The notes: generated from the letters alone by a model not told the origin. Positions 28,543-37,985 are shown, numbered from the stretch's first letter. The stretch is 64,000 nt of DNA from Butyrivibrio sp. (GCA_017996845.1 JAGOGF010000003.1:7005-71004); one strand, 5' to 3'. Made by a program: numbers and translations.

Positions 28543-29124
28543 GTGAAAAAAGAAGATTATCGTAAGCTTGCGCTGGAACGAAGAAATCGTCTGACACAGG
28601 AAGAACGCATGGAAAAGAGCAGAAAGATCATGCTTGGACTGATGGCAACCGAAAACTGGAAAAAAGCAGAAAGAGTATTAATATACTGTTCTTATCTGTC
28701 AGAGGTGTCCACTGTAGATCTGATCGATCGGGCTATTTATGCACACAAAAAAGTATATTGCCCGAAAATAACGGATCAGACAGCCAGGCAAATGGAGTTT
28801 TATCGAATATATTCACAAAAGGATTTGAAACCCGGCTTCAAAGGTATTTCAGAACCTGTCACACAGGAAAAATATATTGCGAATGATTTTTCTAATGCCG
28901 AGAAGGGTGTTACGCTTGTTATTCTCCCAGGAACGGCATTTGATCATAAAGGTAACCGGATAGGCTATAATGGGGGATATTATGACCGTTATCTGACGCG
29001 TATCCCATATGCATCAAAGGTAGCGGTAGCTTTTTCCTGCCAGATTTTTGCAGAAACATTACCGGTTGAACCATTTGATGTGGAGGCAGATATGATTATT
29101 ACAGAAGATCATATTTTCCGCTGA
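28543..29124 (+). CDS. 5-formyltetrahydrofolate cyclo-ligase
   Basis: ATP-dependent conversion of 5-formyl-THF to 5,10-methenyl-THF, recycling folinate into the one-carbon pool used by FolD and Fhs. The 193 residues are typical. The N-terminal KEDYRKLALERRNRLT, the central VILPGTAFDHKGNRIGYNGG and the YYDRYL motif are diagnostic. The GTG at 28543 is used because AAGGGG lies about 8 nt upstream and the ATG at 28498 would lie inside the previous gene. It is the last gene of the long co-directional block before a lipoprotein with its own leader. The usual symbol varies (ygfA, fthC, yqgN), so none is given. Confidence 0.9.
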   Translation: MKKEDYRKLALERRNRLTQEERMEKSRKIMLGLMATENWKKAERVLIYCSYLSEVSTVDLIDRAIYAHKKVYCPKITDQTARQMEFYRIYSQKDLKPGFKGISEPVTQEKYIANDFSNAEKGVTLVILPGTAFDHKGNRIGYNGGYYDRYLTRIPYASKVAVAFSCQIFAETLPVEPFDVEADMIITEDHIFR

Positions 29125-29203
29125 GAGATGAAATATCTTCAGAAATCATCTATAATGGAGATGGAAATCCGATATTTTGTAAAGCAGTCAAAGGAGGTTC
29201 ATA

Positions 29204-29926
29204 ATGAAAAAATTTGGATATATAGTACCAATCATATTGATTGCAGCAGGTATGCTGGCAGGATGCAGTTCCGGACAGCCAGTACAGGGAGCTTCTTCAA
29301 AAACATCATCTTCCGTACAAGCTTCATCCGCTGCAGCGGCACAGACATCTGCACAGGCGACGGCTGCTGATTCAAAAGAGGCAAATGAGGTACAGGGAGT
29401 CATTATTGATGCCAGTATGAACCAGGTAACAATACAGACGACAAAAGGTACAACAGATACTTTCATGATGGATGATCAGTCCAATACTTCCGGCCTGACA
29501 AATGGAATGCTTTTGGGACATGGGATCGATGTGACATTCTCAGATGAAAATAAAATTATGACCCTTGTATCTGCAAAGGATGCAGATACAAAGACAACAG
29601 ATTATGATGCGCTTACCGCCGCAGGAGATGTTATTCTGACTGTTGAGAGTAAAAATCTGGATTCACTTAAGGAATTATGTACCTATCCTGTCCATATTGG
29701 ACTCGGGAAGGGAAAAGAAATTAAAAGCGGCGATGATTTTTCGGCAACCTATCAAAGCACCGATATTTATACGGACCAGTTGGTAACAGCGGTATCCTCT
29801 GTAAATTTAATGAACATAGAGATTACGGAAAAGGGCCTTGTTCTTTCAGAAAACGGCTCTGTACCGAACATTGTTCTGAATAAAAATGATAAAGGAATAT
29901 GGCAGATTACCGCGATAAATTATTAA
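29204..29926 (+). CDS. Putative lipoprotein
   Basis: A 240-residue secreted protein with a lipoprotein signal. [16 protein letters not shown] is followed by the lipobox LAGC (Cys at about residue 21). A Ser/Ala/Gln/Thr-rich linker (about 22-65) precedes a beta-rich domain (about 65-240) with no recognised motif. Near-perfect AAAGGAGG precedes the ATG. A TATAAT at 29151-29156 could be its -10, but no convincing -35 is present. proA follows after 22 bp. Function unknown. Confidence 0.75.
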   Translation: MKKFGYIVPIILIAAGMLAGCSSGQPVQGASSKTSSSVQASSAAAAQTSAQATAADSKEANEVQGVIIDASMNQVTIQTTKGTTDTFMMDDQSNTSGLTNGMLLGHGIDVTFSDENKIMTLVSAKDADTKTTDYDALTAAGDVILTVESKNLDSLKELCTYPVHIGLGKGKEIKSGDDFSATYQSTDIYTDQLVTAVSSVNLMNIEITEKGLVLSENGSVPNIVLNKNDKGIWQITAINY

Positions 29927-29948
29927 TGCAGAAGGGACGATTTACAGG

Positions 29949-31196
29949 ATGAGCAATTTGACAGAAATGGGACAGAAAGCAGTTGCGGCAAAATATGTTT
30001 TGCAGAAAACTGACACCGAAAAGAAAAATCTGGCACTTCGTGAAATTGCTGCTGCTCTTAGAAAAGGCAGCAGTGATCTGATTGCAGCAAATCAGATAGA
30101 TCTTGCAGCCGGAAGAGAGAAACAAATGCATCCGGGGATTTTGGATCGCCTGATGCTTAACGAAAAGCGTATTGATGCCATGGCTGACGGGCTGGAACAG
30201 GTAGCATCACTCCCGGATCCGGTGGGAGAAGAACTGGAACATTTTATGAGACCAAATGGACTGCAGATTACGAAGGTTCGTGTGCCGATCGGTGTGATTG
30301 GAATCATATATGAATCCAGACCCAATGTAACTGCGGATGCATTCAGTCTATGTTTTAAGTCTGGAAATGCAGTAATTCTCAAAGGTGGAAGTGATGCCAT
30401 CCATTCGAACGTAATGATCACTGCTATTATAAGGAATACACTTGCTTCCTGTGGAATTAACCCGGATGTCATACAGATGATTGAGGATACCGATCGCAGT
30501 ATTGTCCAGAAATTTATGAAAATGAATGAATATGTAGATGTTCTGATTCCGCGTGGCAGTGCAGGCCTGATCAGAAACGTCGTTGAGAACAGTACCATTC
30601 CTGTAATTGAAACCGGAACCGGTAACTGTCATATTTATGTGGATGAGCAGGCTGATTTTAATAAGGCAATTCCGATTATCATAAATGCCAAAACACAGCG
30701 TATCGGGGTGTGCAATGCAGCAGAATCACTTGTGATACATGAGAAAATCAGTGATGCATTTTTACCTCTTCTTGCCAGGGAAATGGATGCGCATCATGTA
30801 GAGATGCGTGGGGATACAGATACAAGAAGAGTTCTTCCAGAGATAATTCCTGCAACACAGGAAGATTACGGAAAGGAATATCTCGATTACATTATTTCCA
30901 TTAAAACGGTTAAAAATCTGGACGAAGCGATTGCACATATTAATAAATATAATACAGGACATTCTGAAACGATTATAACGGAAAGCAGGGAAAATGCGGA
31001 CAGGTTTTTGCGCGAAATTGATGCAGCCTGCGTATATGTGAACGCATCAACCAGATTTACGGATGGCTTTGAGTTCGGATTTGGTGCGGAGATTGGAATC
31101 AGTACACAGAAACTTCATGCCAGAGGACCTATGGGATTAAAAGAATTGACATCCTATAAGTATGAAATTATTGGGAATGGGCAGATCAGAGGCTGA
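29949..31196 (+). CDS. proA: Glutamate-5-semialdehyde dehydrogenase (gamma-glutamyl phosphate reductase)
   Basis: Second step of proline synthesis: NADPH-dependent reduction of gamma-glutamyl phosphate. The 415-residue protein has the ALDH-like fold. [35 protein letters not shown] and [14 protein letters not shown] are all diagnostic. The catalytic Cys lies in [12 protein letters not shown]. The C-terminus [20 protein letters not shown] is conserved. Its partner proB is at 7977, so the usual proBA operon is split here. Confidence 0.95.
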   Translation: MSNLTEMGQKAVAAKYVLQKTDTEKKNLALREIAAALRKGSSDLIAANQIDLAAGREKQMHPGILDRLMLNEKRIDAMADGLEQVASLPDPVGEELEHFMRPNGLQITKVRVPIGVIGIIYESRPNVTADAFSLCFKSGNAVILKGGSDAIHSNVMITAIIRNTLASCGINPDVIQMIEDTDRSIVQKFMKMNEYVDVLIPRGSAGLIRNVVENSTIPVIETGTGNCHIYVDEQADFNKAIPIIINAKTQRIGVCNAAESLVIHEKISDAFLPLLAREMDAHHVEMRGDTDTRRVLPEIIPATQEDYGKEYLDYIISIKTVKNLDEAIAHINKYNTGHSETIITESRENADRFLREIDAACVYVNASTRFTDGFEFGFGAEIGISTQKLHARGPMGLKELTSYKYEIIGNGQIRG

Positions 31197-31221
31197 TGAT
31201 TTATTTGGGGGACAGATAGAA

Positions 31222-32325
31222 ATGACAGATATGCAGGAAGATCTGCTGAAGGCAAAAGAAGAAATCATCAGTGTCGGCAGACAGTTACATGATAAGGGGC
31301 TGCTTGTCAGAACTTGGGGGAATATCAGCAGTCGGATTGATGCGTCACATTTTCTGATTACACCAAGTGGGATTCGATATGAAGACCTGACACCGGACAA
31401 GATTGTTACGGTTGATATGAGCAATCTGAGTTTTGCAGGAAAAGTGGTTCCATCGAGTGAAAAAGCAGTGCATGCAGCCTGCTATCAGGAACGCAGGGAT
31501 ATACAATTTATTGTTCATACGCATCAGGTTTATGCGTCCTGTGCCGGAGCACTGGGATTGCATGAAATAAATGCAGAATATGGGGAGGATGAGATCTCAA
31601 TTCCCTGTGCTCCATATGCGCTTCCAGGGACACAGAAACTGGCTGAAAATGTCAGGGATACCATACGGCATTATTTGAAAGCGGATGGTATCATTATGTC
31701 TAACCATGGAACAATCTGTATGGGTGAAAATAGTCGGATAGCTGTTGAAGAAGCTGTAAAAATGGAAATTGCAGCAAATAGTTTTCTGATGGAAAGATGC
31801 AATACAGATATCAGACATAGTATCTGTGAAGGGTACAGCAGCCATCTGGAAGGAAAAGAAATCATATATTCCGAACCGGATACGCCGGAGCGTGTCAGAA
31901 GGATTCATAAGGAAATTTATTCCCGCAGAACAGACGTAAAGTATATTGTGCATAATAAATCAGAGGGAATACTTTTAACATCCAGAAGAACGGTGCATAT
32001 GAAACCACTGCTGGATGATTTTGCACAGCTGATTGGCACAGGAGTGAACGTTCCACTGAATGTACATGGCAGAGACGGAGAGAATCTTCATATTCAAAGA
32101 AATGTGAATGCTGTTTTTGTATTGAATGATGGCGCATATTGCCTTGGAAAAACAAGAGAGGATGCAGAAGCGGTTGCAATTGTACTGGATAAAGGCTGTA
32201 TCGCACAGATTGCTGCAACCAGATATGGAGAAGGACACTTTATTTCCTGGATTGACTGTCTGAAAATGAACTATCATTACAGAAATAGCTATGCAAAACT
32301 TGCGGACGCAGTATCGGCAGATTAA
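31222..32325 (+). CDS. Tandem class II aldolase/adducin-domain protein
   Basis: A 367-residue protein with two class II aldolase-like halves. The first (about residues 1-200) has the full motif set: TWGNISSR, TPSGIRY, SSEKAVHAACY, the zinc-binding HTHQ and a later NHGT. It is probably a metal-dependent fuculose-phosphate-type aldolase or epimerase-like enzyme. The second half (about 215-350) keeps the fold pattern (VKYIVHNKSEG, NVNAVFVLNDGAYCLG) but has no His-X-His and looks non-catalytic. The start at 31222 has GGGGGA about 9 nt upstream; the ATG at 31162 overlaps proA and is rejected. The sugar substrate is unknown. Its stop codon lies in a palindrome shared with potD. Confidence 0.75.
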   Translation: MTDMQEDLLKAKEEIISVGRQLHDKGLLVRTWGNISSRIDASHFLITPSGIRYEDLTPDKIVTVDMSNLSFAGKVVPSSEKAVHAACYQERRDIQFIVHTHQVYASCAGALGLHEINAEYGEDEISIPCAPYALPGTQKLAENVRDTIRHYLKADGIIMSNHGTICMGENSRIAVEEAVKMEIAANSFLMERCNTDIRHSICEGYSSHLEGKEIIYSEPDTPERVRRIHKEIYSRRTDVKYIVHNKSEGILLTSRRTVHMKPLLDDFAQLIGTGVNVPLNVHGRDGENLHIQRNVNAVFVLNDGAYCLGKTREDAEAVAIVLDKGCIAQIAATRYGEGHFISWIDCLKMNYHYRNSYAKLADAVSAD

Positions 32326-32340
32326 TAATCTGCCGATTTT
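32313..32340. terminator. Palindromic terminator spanning the stop codons of both convergent genes
   Basis: A perfect 11-bp inverted repeat (ATCGGCAGATT / AATCTGCCGAT) with a 3-nt loop. The plus-strand stop (TAA 32323-32325) and the minus-strand stop (32322-32324) lie at its centre. TTTT follows on the plus strand. It probably terminates the aldolase transcript; on the minus strand there is no T-run. Confidence 0.65.
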
Positions 32341-33395
32341 ACCTGCATCCAGTAGTCATTGTATAAACGATCCCATTTTTCTCCCAGATAGCGGTAGGTT
32401 TCCGTATCGATGGTCTTCAGATCCGGGAAGGCAACCTTGGAATTACGGATATCGGCGTCCGATATTTCAGACTGCGCTTTTTTGTTTGGGGTTGAATAGG
32501 TAATATATTCAAAATTCTTAAGTGCAATATCATCTCTGCACATATAATTGATCCATTTCAGAGCATTTTCCCGATTTTTTGCGTCTTTGGTAATTACCCA
32601 TGAATCAATCCAGATGTTGGTGCCTTCTTTTGGAACAACATATTCCAGATCAGGATTTTCCCGCTTGGTATAGATGGCTTCTCCGGAATAGATGACACCA
32701 AGGGCAGCTTCATTTCCAATCATTTTATCACGAACCTGATCAACGACATAGGCTTGCACAAGTGGTTTTTGTGCGATCAGATCTGCAGTGGCTTTTTCCA
32801 GTTCGGCTTTATTCGTTGTATTGGCGGAATAACCATTTTTCTTAAGTGCGACCATATAGGCATCTCGAACAGAATCCTGCATGAGAATCTCACCTTTATA
32901 TTTGCTGTTCCAGAGAATACTCCAGCTGTCTACGGGGTCGCTTACCATAGTTTTATTATACAGAATGCCTACCGTGCCCCAGCAGTACGGAACGGAATAT
33001 TTATTTCCGGCATCGAACTGCTGCGCTTTATCCCAGTATTCCTGGCCAATGTTTGCTTTTGCATCAGGAATTTTACTGTAATCAAGCGGCTGAACCAGAT
33101 TGGTATCAATCATTTTCTGAATCATATAATCAGAAGGACAGATAACATCATAGGCAGAATCATCCTGTGCAATTTTGGCATACATGATCTCATTTGATTC
33201 AAACATATCATAAATAACTTTAATTCCAGTTTCCTGTTCAAAGGAAGTAATTACATCCGGGTCAATATATTCACCCCAGTTATATACATATAATTTGCCG
33301 TTTGCAGCTGTGCTGCCATCAGAACTTGCACATCCGCTCAGGAGGGCGGCAGTGGTACTTACGGCAATCAGTAATACGGCGAACAGTTTTTTCAT
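32322..33395 (-). CDS. potD: Spermidine/putrescine ABC transporter substrate-binding lipoprotein
   Basis: Extracellular polyamine receptor. The 357-residue protein has a lipoprotein signal (MKKLFAVLLIAVSTTAA with lipobox LSGC). The PotD/PotF fold begins KLYVYNWGEYIDPDVITSFE, and CPSDYMIQKMI, VPYCWGTVGILYNK and the C-terminal Y..LGEKWDRLYNDYW are typical. The start at 33395 is preferred over 33407 because it begins the signal peptide properly and has GGGG nearby. It is the last gene of the puuR-like-potABC-potD run. Confidence 0.9.
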   Translation of the reverse strand: MKKLFAVLLIAVSTTAALLSGCASSDGSTAANGKLYVYNWGEYIDPDVITSFEQETGIKVIYDMFESNEIMYAKIAQDDSAYDVICPSDYMIQKMIDTNLVQPLDYSKIPDAKANIGQEYWDKAQQFDAGNKYSVPYCWGTVGILYNKTMVSDPVDSWSILWNSKYKGEILMQDSVRDAYMVALKKNGYSANTTNKAELEKATADLIAQKPLVQAYVVDQVRDKMIGNEAALGVIYSGEAIYTKRENPDLEYVVPKEGTNIWIDSWVITKDAKNRENALKWINYMCRDDIALKNFEYITYSTPNKKAQSEISDADIRNSKVAFPDLKTIDTETYRYLGEKWDRLYNDYWMQVKSADY

Positions 33396-33417
33396 GGCAA
33401 ACCCCATTTCTTCTTAC

Positions 33418-34197
33418 CTATTTATGCATAAATTTGATCTTTTTGGGAAATCTGTTAATGATCAGCAGCAGAAGTAAAACAACAATAAATATAAGAGCTG
33501 AAAGCGCGTAAATTTCAGGTTGAATACCTCTTTTTACTTCATTGTAGATCAGCGTTGAAAGTGTATCAAAGCCGGAACCCTTTGTAAAATATGTAACGAT
33601 AAAGTCGTCAAGAGACATGGTAAATGCCATGAGTGCACCGGAGATGATTGCAGGAATCAGGTCAGGTAGTACTGTTTTGGTAAAAGCAGTAAAGGGAGAA
33701 GCCCCAAGATCAAGCGCAGCTTCATATACAGAAGGGTTGATCTCTTTCATTCTGGGCATGACACTCAGCATGACGAAAGGAATATTAAAGGTAATATGTG
33801 CAAATAACACAGTCATAAAACCGGTACTGATATTCATGGCGCGGAACAGAAGCATCAGAGAAATGCCGGTAACAATGTCCGCATTGATCATCGGAATATT
33901 TGTAATGCCCATTATAATGGTACGGGATCGACGTTTTAACCCCATCATTGCAACACATGTGATGGTGCCGATCAGAGTAGCAAAAAGTGTTGCGATCAAG
34001 GCAATGACCAAAGTGTTGATCAGTGCATCTATAACCTCGGAGTCACTTAACAGGTTGAGGTACCATTCCAGTGTAAAACCGCCCCATTTTGCTCTTGATT
34101 TGCTTGCATTAAAAGACAGAACGATCAGTGCGGCGATCGGTGCATACATGAAAATAAAAATGATGGACAGATAAATGTGTTCAAAAGTTTTTTTCAT
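33418..34197 (-). CDS. potC: Spermidine/putrescine ABC transporter permease PotC
   Basis: Inner-membrane permease subunit. The 259-residue protein has six predicted spans and the EAA-loop EAALDLGASPFTAFTKTVLPDLIPAIISGA (about residues 165-190), which contacts the ATPase PotA. The N-terminal IYLSIIFIFMYAPIAALIV and the TMSLDDFIVTYF segment are typical of PotC. It lies 2 bp from potB and 22 bp from potD. Confidence 0.92.
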   Translation of the reverse strand: MKKTFEHIYLSIIFIFMYAPIAALIVLSFNASKSRAKWGGFTLEWYLNLLSDSEVIDALINTLVIALIATLFATLIGTITCVAMMGLKRRSRTIIMGITNIPMINADIVTGISLMLLFRAMNISTGFMTVLFAHITFNIPFVMLSVMPRMKEINPSVYEAALDLGASPFTAFTKTVLPDLIPAIISGALMAFTMSLDDFIVTYFTKGSGFDTLSTLIYNEVKRGIQPEIYALSALIFIVVLLLLLIINRFPKKIKFMHK

Positions 34198-34199
34198 AT

Positions 34200-35018
34200 T
34201 CAGAGATTCTCCTTCCGATCCGCAATGGCAGAGATGATCATATTGACCAGAATGAAGATCATCAGAATAATGGATAAACCGCTTCCCAGATGCCAGTCAT
34301 AGGCAACGGTAAATTCCTGCTCAATGACATTTCCGATCAGAAGAACCTTGGAGCCGCCCAGCATGGAACTGATGGCAAATGTTGTAAGTGCCGGAATGAA
34401 AACCATTGTAATACCGCTTATGATTCCCGGAACGGAGAGCGGAAGTGTCACACGCAGAAAAGTCTGGAATGAATTGGCGCCCAAATCACGCGCTGCATTG
34501 ATCACATTATCATCAATTTTGCTCAGTGAATTGTAAATCGGCAGGATCATGAAGGGAAGGAAATTGTAGACCATTCCGATTACAATAGCAGCCGGTGTAT
34601 TGATAATATATACAGGAGGAAGATGTAATATACTTAATACATCATTTAAAACACCTTTCCGTTCCAGCAAAGTCATCCAGGTCAGGGTGCGAAGCAGGAA
34701 ATTCATCCACATGGGAAGAATGAAAAGAGTCAGAATAAATTCATGATGATCCAGTTTCATACCGGCCAGAATCATGCATAAGGGATATGCAAGTAAAAAA
34801 CAGACCAGCGTACTGACGATGCCAAGTTCAAAAGCAAGGAGCAGTGATTTGAAGTAAGCAGGCTGGATTATATAGGCGATATTCTGAAGGGTAAAGGAAC
34901 CGGCTTCATTGGTGAAACCATAATAAAAAATCATCCCAAGGGGTACCAGTATGAAAATGAATGCCCAGGCAAGGTAGGGAGAGGCCAAAAGGCGAGATGT
35001 TTTTCCTTTTTTATACAT
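34200..35018 (-). CDS. potB: Spermidine/putrescine ABC transporter permease PotB
   Basis: Partner permease. The 272-residue protein has six spans. The N-terminal span AWAFIFILVPLGMIFYYGF, the RTLTWMTLLERKGVLN segment and the EAA loop NAARDLGANSFQTFLRVTLP are characteristic. It overlaps potA by 8 bp, so ATPase and permease are translationally coupled. Confidence 0.92.
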   Translation of the reverse strand: MYKKGKTSRLLASPYLAWAFIFILVPLGMIFYYGFTNEAGSFTLQNIAYIIQPAYFKSLLLAFELGIVSTLVCFLLAYPLCMILAGMKLDHHEFILTLFILPMWMNFLLRTLTWMTLLERKGVLNDVLSILHLPPVYIINTPAAIVIGMVYNFLPFMILPIYNSLSKIDDNVINAARDLGANSFQTFLRVTLPLSVPGIISGITMVFIPALTTFAISSMLGGSKVLLIGNVIEQEFTVAYDWHLGSGLSIILMIFILVNMIISAIADRKENL

Positions 35019-36084
35019 TTTCGCTGATTGCCTCCTCGTCTTCCGATGCAGGACGGTTCATGATCTGAATGTTGAAAGGATCGACACTGATACCGACCGT
35101 TGTACCGGGAGCCGACATGCGTGTAGAATGAACGAGCCATTCAAAGCCGCCGGCTTCTACCGTCATTTCATAGTGTACGCCCTTGAATATAATATGTGTC
35201 ACGACACCGCACAAAGAGCAGTTTTCGGGATTTATCAGCTCCACATCTTCCGGACGGATTACAACATCAACCGGTTTATTTACACCGAAATCCTTATCCA
35301 CACATGCAAATTTAGCGCCCAGAATATCAACCAGCTCATCCCGTACCATGGTGGCAGGGATAATATTGCTGTCTCCGATGAAATCGGCAACAAAGGCATT
35401 TTCCGGTTCATTGTATATTTTTTCAGGGGAACCTTCCTGCTGAATATAACCCTGGTTCATAACGACAATGTGATCAGACATGGTAAGTGCTTCTTCCTGA
35501 TCATGGGTTACATATAAAAATGTAATTCCAAGTTCATTTTTGAGACGAATCAGTTCATACTGCATATCCTGACGCAGTTTTAAATCAAGGGCGCCGAGCG
35601 GCTCATCCAGAAGAAGAACCTTTGGCTCATTTACAATTGCGCGTGCGATTGCAATACGCTGCTGCTGACCGCCGGAAAGTGAATCAGGCATACGATGTTC
35701 AAAACCTTCCAGATTGACCAGTTTCAGCGCATATTTTATTTTATCGTTGATGTAAGACTGCGTTTTGTTTTTGATTTTAAGGCCGAAAGCAATATTTTCT
35801 GCAATATCAAGATGGGTAAAAAGCGCATATTTCTGAAAAACAGTATTCAGCATCCTTTTATTGGGAGCAAGTTCTGTAATATCCTGTCCGTCAAAAATGA
35901 CATTTCCTTTGTCCGGTTTTTCAAATCCGCCGAGAATACGAAGGGTTGTTGTTTTGCCACAGCCACTCGGACCTAAAAGCGTTACAAAAGAGTTTTCGTG
36001 TATGGACAGATTCAGATCATCCAGGATCATTTGTCCATCATAAGATTTGGAAATGTGCTCTAAAAGAATCAGATCCTTGCTCAT
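35011..36084 (-). CDS. potA: Spermidine/putrescine ABC transporter ATP-binding protein PotA
   Basis: Cytoplasmic ATPase that energises polyamine import. In the 357-residue protein, Walker A is GPSGCGKT (residues 38-45), followed by the signature LSGGQQQR, Walker B VLLLDEP and the switch His in YVTHDQEEA. A C-terminal TOBE-type regulatory domain spans about residues 240-340. It lies 36 bp downstream of the XRE-cupin regulator gene and overlaps potB. Confidence 0.93.
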   Translation of the reverse strand: MSKDLILLEHISKSYDGQMILDDLNLSIHENSFVTLLGPSGCGKTTTLRILGGFEKPDKGNVIFDGQDITELAPNKRMLNTVFQKYALFTHLDIAENIAFGLKIKNKTQSYINDKIKYALKLVNLEGFEHRMPDSLSGGQQQRIAIARAIVNEPKVLLLDEPLGALDLKLRQDMQYELIRLKNELGITFLYVTHDQEEALTMSDHIVVMNQGYIQQEGSPEKIYNEPENAFVADFIGDSNIIPATMVRDELVDILGAKFACVDKDFGVNKPVDVVIRPEDVELINPENCSLCGVVTHIIFKGVHYEMTVEAGGFEWLVHSTRMSAPGTTVGISVDPFNIQIMNRPASEDEEAISENV

Positions 36085-36120
36085 AATTTATGGCTCCTTA
36101 GAAAGTATAATATAGACGGA

Positions 36121-36663
36121 TTAAAAACTGGGCGGACTGCTGACCCATATAATGACAGCTCCGTTTTTTTCACTTGCTTTGATATAATGCTGTTTATCCG
36201 GTTTGAAATAAAAGGACTCGCCTTTCTTTGCTCTGACAATGCGGCGGCCCAGAATAATCTGAATGCTTCCGGAGAGTACATAACCGAATTCTTCACCTTC
36301 ATGCGGATTATCAGGATAGGTTGAACCTCCGGGTGCAAGAGTCAGACGGATCGGTTCGATGATGTTTTTCTGTGCATTCGGGATGATCCATTCTATTTTG
36401 TTATGAAGTTCTTCATCTTTTTTTTCGAAATAATCATTCTGATGAAAAACAATCTGGTCATCGTTGGTTTCATTTGTAAAAAAAGATGACAGGTCTGTTC
36501 CCAGGCATTGCAGAATATCCATCAGTGTTGCGATAGAGGGAGAAGTATGATCACGCTCGACCTGCGAAATAAATCCTTTGGTAAGCTCACAGCGGTCAGC
36601 CAACTCTTCCTGTGTCAGGTTCTTCTGTATCCGAAGCTCCTTGATTCTGTGACCGATATCCAT
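36121..36663 (-). CDS. XRE-family regulator with C-terminal cupin (PuuR-like)
   Basis: Likely repressor or sensor for the downstream polyamine transporter. The 180-residue protein has an N-terminal helix-turn-helix (about 8-62: LTQEELADRCELTKGFISQVE). A cupin domain (about 105-178) follows, with NPHEGEEFGYVLSGSIQ and FKPDKQHYI providing the beta-barrel ligand pocket. XRE-cupin proteins such as PuuR bind a small ligand in the cupin and release DNA. It is first in the transporter operon, and a cluster of AGTTTA half-sites lies at its own promoter, so autoregulation is likely. Confidence 0.85.
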   Translation of the reverse strand: MDIGHRIKELRIQKNLTQEELADRCELTKGFISQVERDHTSPSIATLMDILQCLGTDLSSFFTNETNDDQIVFHQNDYFEKKDEELHNKIEWIIPNAQKNIIEPIRLTLAPGGSTYPDNPHEGEEFGYVLSGSIQIILGRRIVRAKKGESFYFKPDKQHYIKASEKNGAVIIWVSSPPSF

Positions 36664-36713
36664 TCTGTTATCCCCTTTTTTATTGAAAAAAATGTCAGAA
36701 TTTATATTGCAAA

Positions 36714-36741
36714 TAAACTAAAAGTTTAATGATGCTAAACT
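36714..36741. promoter_or_regulatory. Candidate operator of the XRE-cupin regulator
   Basis: Three copies of one half-site in alternating orientation: TAAACT (36714-36719), AGTTTA (36723-36728), TAAACT (36736-36741). The outer pair forms a 19-bp dyad with a 7-bp centre; the inner pair forms a 15-bp dyad. The cluster begins a few bases downstream of the expected start of the minus-strand transcript, a classic repression position. Confidence 0.6.
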
Positions 36742-36752
36742 CAACGATGTAT

Positions 36753-36780
36753 ATTATACAATTCATACGGAACATGTCAA
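36753..36780 (-). promoter_or_regulatory. Consensus promoter of the regulator-potABCD operon
   Basis: On the minus strand, TTGACA (36775-36780) and TATAAT (36753-36758) are both perfect, with 16-bp spacing. It is the strongest sigma-A promoter in the window, which makes tight repression by the adjacent operator plausible. Confidence 0.8.
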
Positions 36781-36819
36781 TCGTTATGATGCAGATTTGT
36801 AAAAAATGCAGAAAATCAT

Positions 36820-36848
36820 TTAACAAGCGTTTTTATTTATGATAAACT
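36820..36848 (+). promoter_or_regulatory. Promoter of the lactonase gene
   Basis: TTAACA (36820-36825) and TAAACT (36843-36848) with 17-bp spacing, divergent from the pot promoter. The -10 hexamer happens to equal the operator half-site TAAACT. Confidence 0.45.
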
Positions 36849-36905
36849 CATATTGATAAATATTTGCAGGAATCATGTAATTATTTCAGGAGGCATAGAG
36901 TTTTC

Positions 36906-37985
36906 ATGGCAAAAGAGAGTAAAGAAATAAAAGGCAGCGATCAGTTTGTAGCCTATGTATCAAGCTATACAAATGGTACAGGGGATAAATATGGAATTCG
37001 TGTATATGATGTTGATACAAAAAACGGGCGCATGATGGAAAAAGAAAAAGTCAAAATCACAAATTCCTCTTATATTGCACAGTCGCATGACTGCACACAT
37101 CTATATTCCATTACTGATTTTGGTGTGGAAGCGTACAAAATTGAACAAGATGGACTTCTTACAATGATAAATGAAGCATCGATCAACGGAATGCGAGGGT
37201 GCTATCTTTCAACAGATTATGAAGATAAGTTTCTGTTCTGTGCAGGATATCATGACGGAAAGATTACAGTGCTGCGGTTAAATGAAGACGGGAGCATCGG
37301 AGAAATTACGGATGAAATATATCAGAAAGGACTGGGATCAGCAGCAGGACGTAATCACAGACCGCACGTTCAGTGTGTAAAGATGACGAGAAATAATAAG
37401 TTTCTTTGTGCAGCAGACCTTGGTATGGACCGCATAAATATATATTATTTAAATCATAAGACAGGAAAGTTACAGTCAGTAGATATCATACATTGTGATC
37501 AGGAATCGGCACCAAGGCATCTTAAATTCTCAGATGATGGAAGATTCCTTTACATTGTGCATGAACAAAAAAATACAGTGGAAGTTTATTCTTATAAAGA
37601 AGAGGATGATATTCCGGAATTTGAAAAAATTCAGACGGTTCCGACATGTGAAACAAGTGATACGCAGGGAATCGCAACCAGTGCACTTAACTTTTCAGAA
37701 GATTTTAACTATCTGCTGAGCTCCTCGGTTGGAGAAAATGATGTTGATATTTATAAAGTCGATAAAGAAACGGGATTTCTGAAAAAGGTTCTTGGACTGC
37801 CTGTTGCAGGAGAATATCCCAAGGATGCAGCGCTTTTCCCGGATAACAGATTTCTGGTGTCCCTAAATCATGAGTCAAATGATATGACGCTGTTTACGGT
37901 TAATATGGAGAAAGGAACGATGGTTATGAATGGCCCTGCGATCAAAGTCGATCAGCCAAACTGTATTGTTTTTCATAAACTTTGA
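36906..37985 (+). CDS. Lactonase family protein (6-phosphogluconolactonase YbhE-type beta-propeller)
   Basis: A 359-residue seven-bladed beta-propeller of the Pgl/YbhE family, which hydrolyses 6-phosphogluconolactone in the pentose phosphate pathway; some members act on other lactones. Repeated blade motifs such as APRHLKFSDDGRFLYIVHE and a conserved N-R-HPHVQC-like stretch (GRNHRPHVQCVKM) support this. The start at 36906 follows AGGAGG by 12 nt, rather long; the upstream start at 36864 lies before the ribosome site and is rejected. It stands alone between divergent and convergent neighbours. Confidence 0.8.
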   Translation: MAKESKEIKGSDQFVAYVSSYTNGTGDKYGIRVYDVDTKNGRMMEKEKVKITNSSYIAQSHDCTHLYSITDFGVEAYKIEQDGLLTMINEASINGMRGCYLSTDYEDKFLFCAGYHDGKITVLRLNEDGSIGEITDEIYQKGLGSAAGRNHRPHVQCVKMTRNNKFLCAADLGMDRINIYYLNHKTGKLQSVDIIHCDQESAPRHLKFSDDGRFLYIVHEQKNTVEVYSYKEEDDIPEFEKIQTVPTCETSDTQGIATSALNFSEDFNYLLSSSVGENDVDIYKVDKETGFLKKVLGLPVAGEYPKDAALFPDNRFLVSLNHESNDMTLFTVNMEKGTMVMNGPAIKVDQPNCIVFHKL

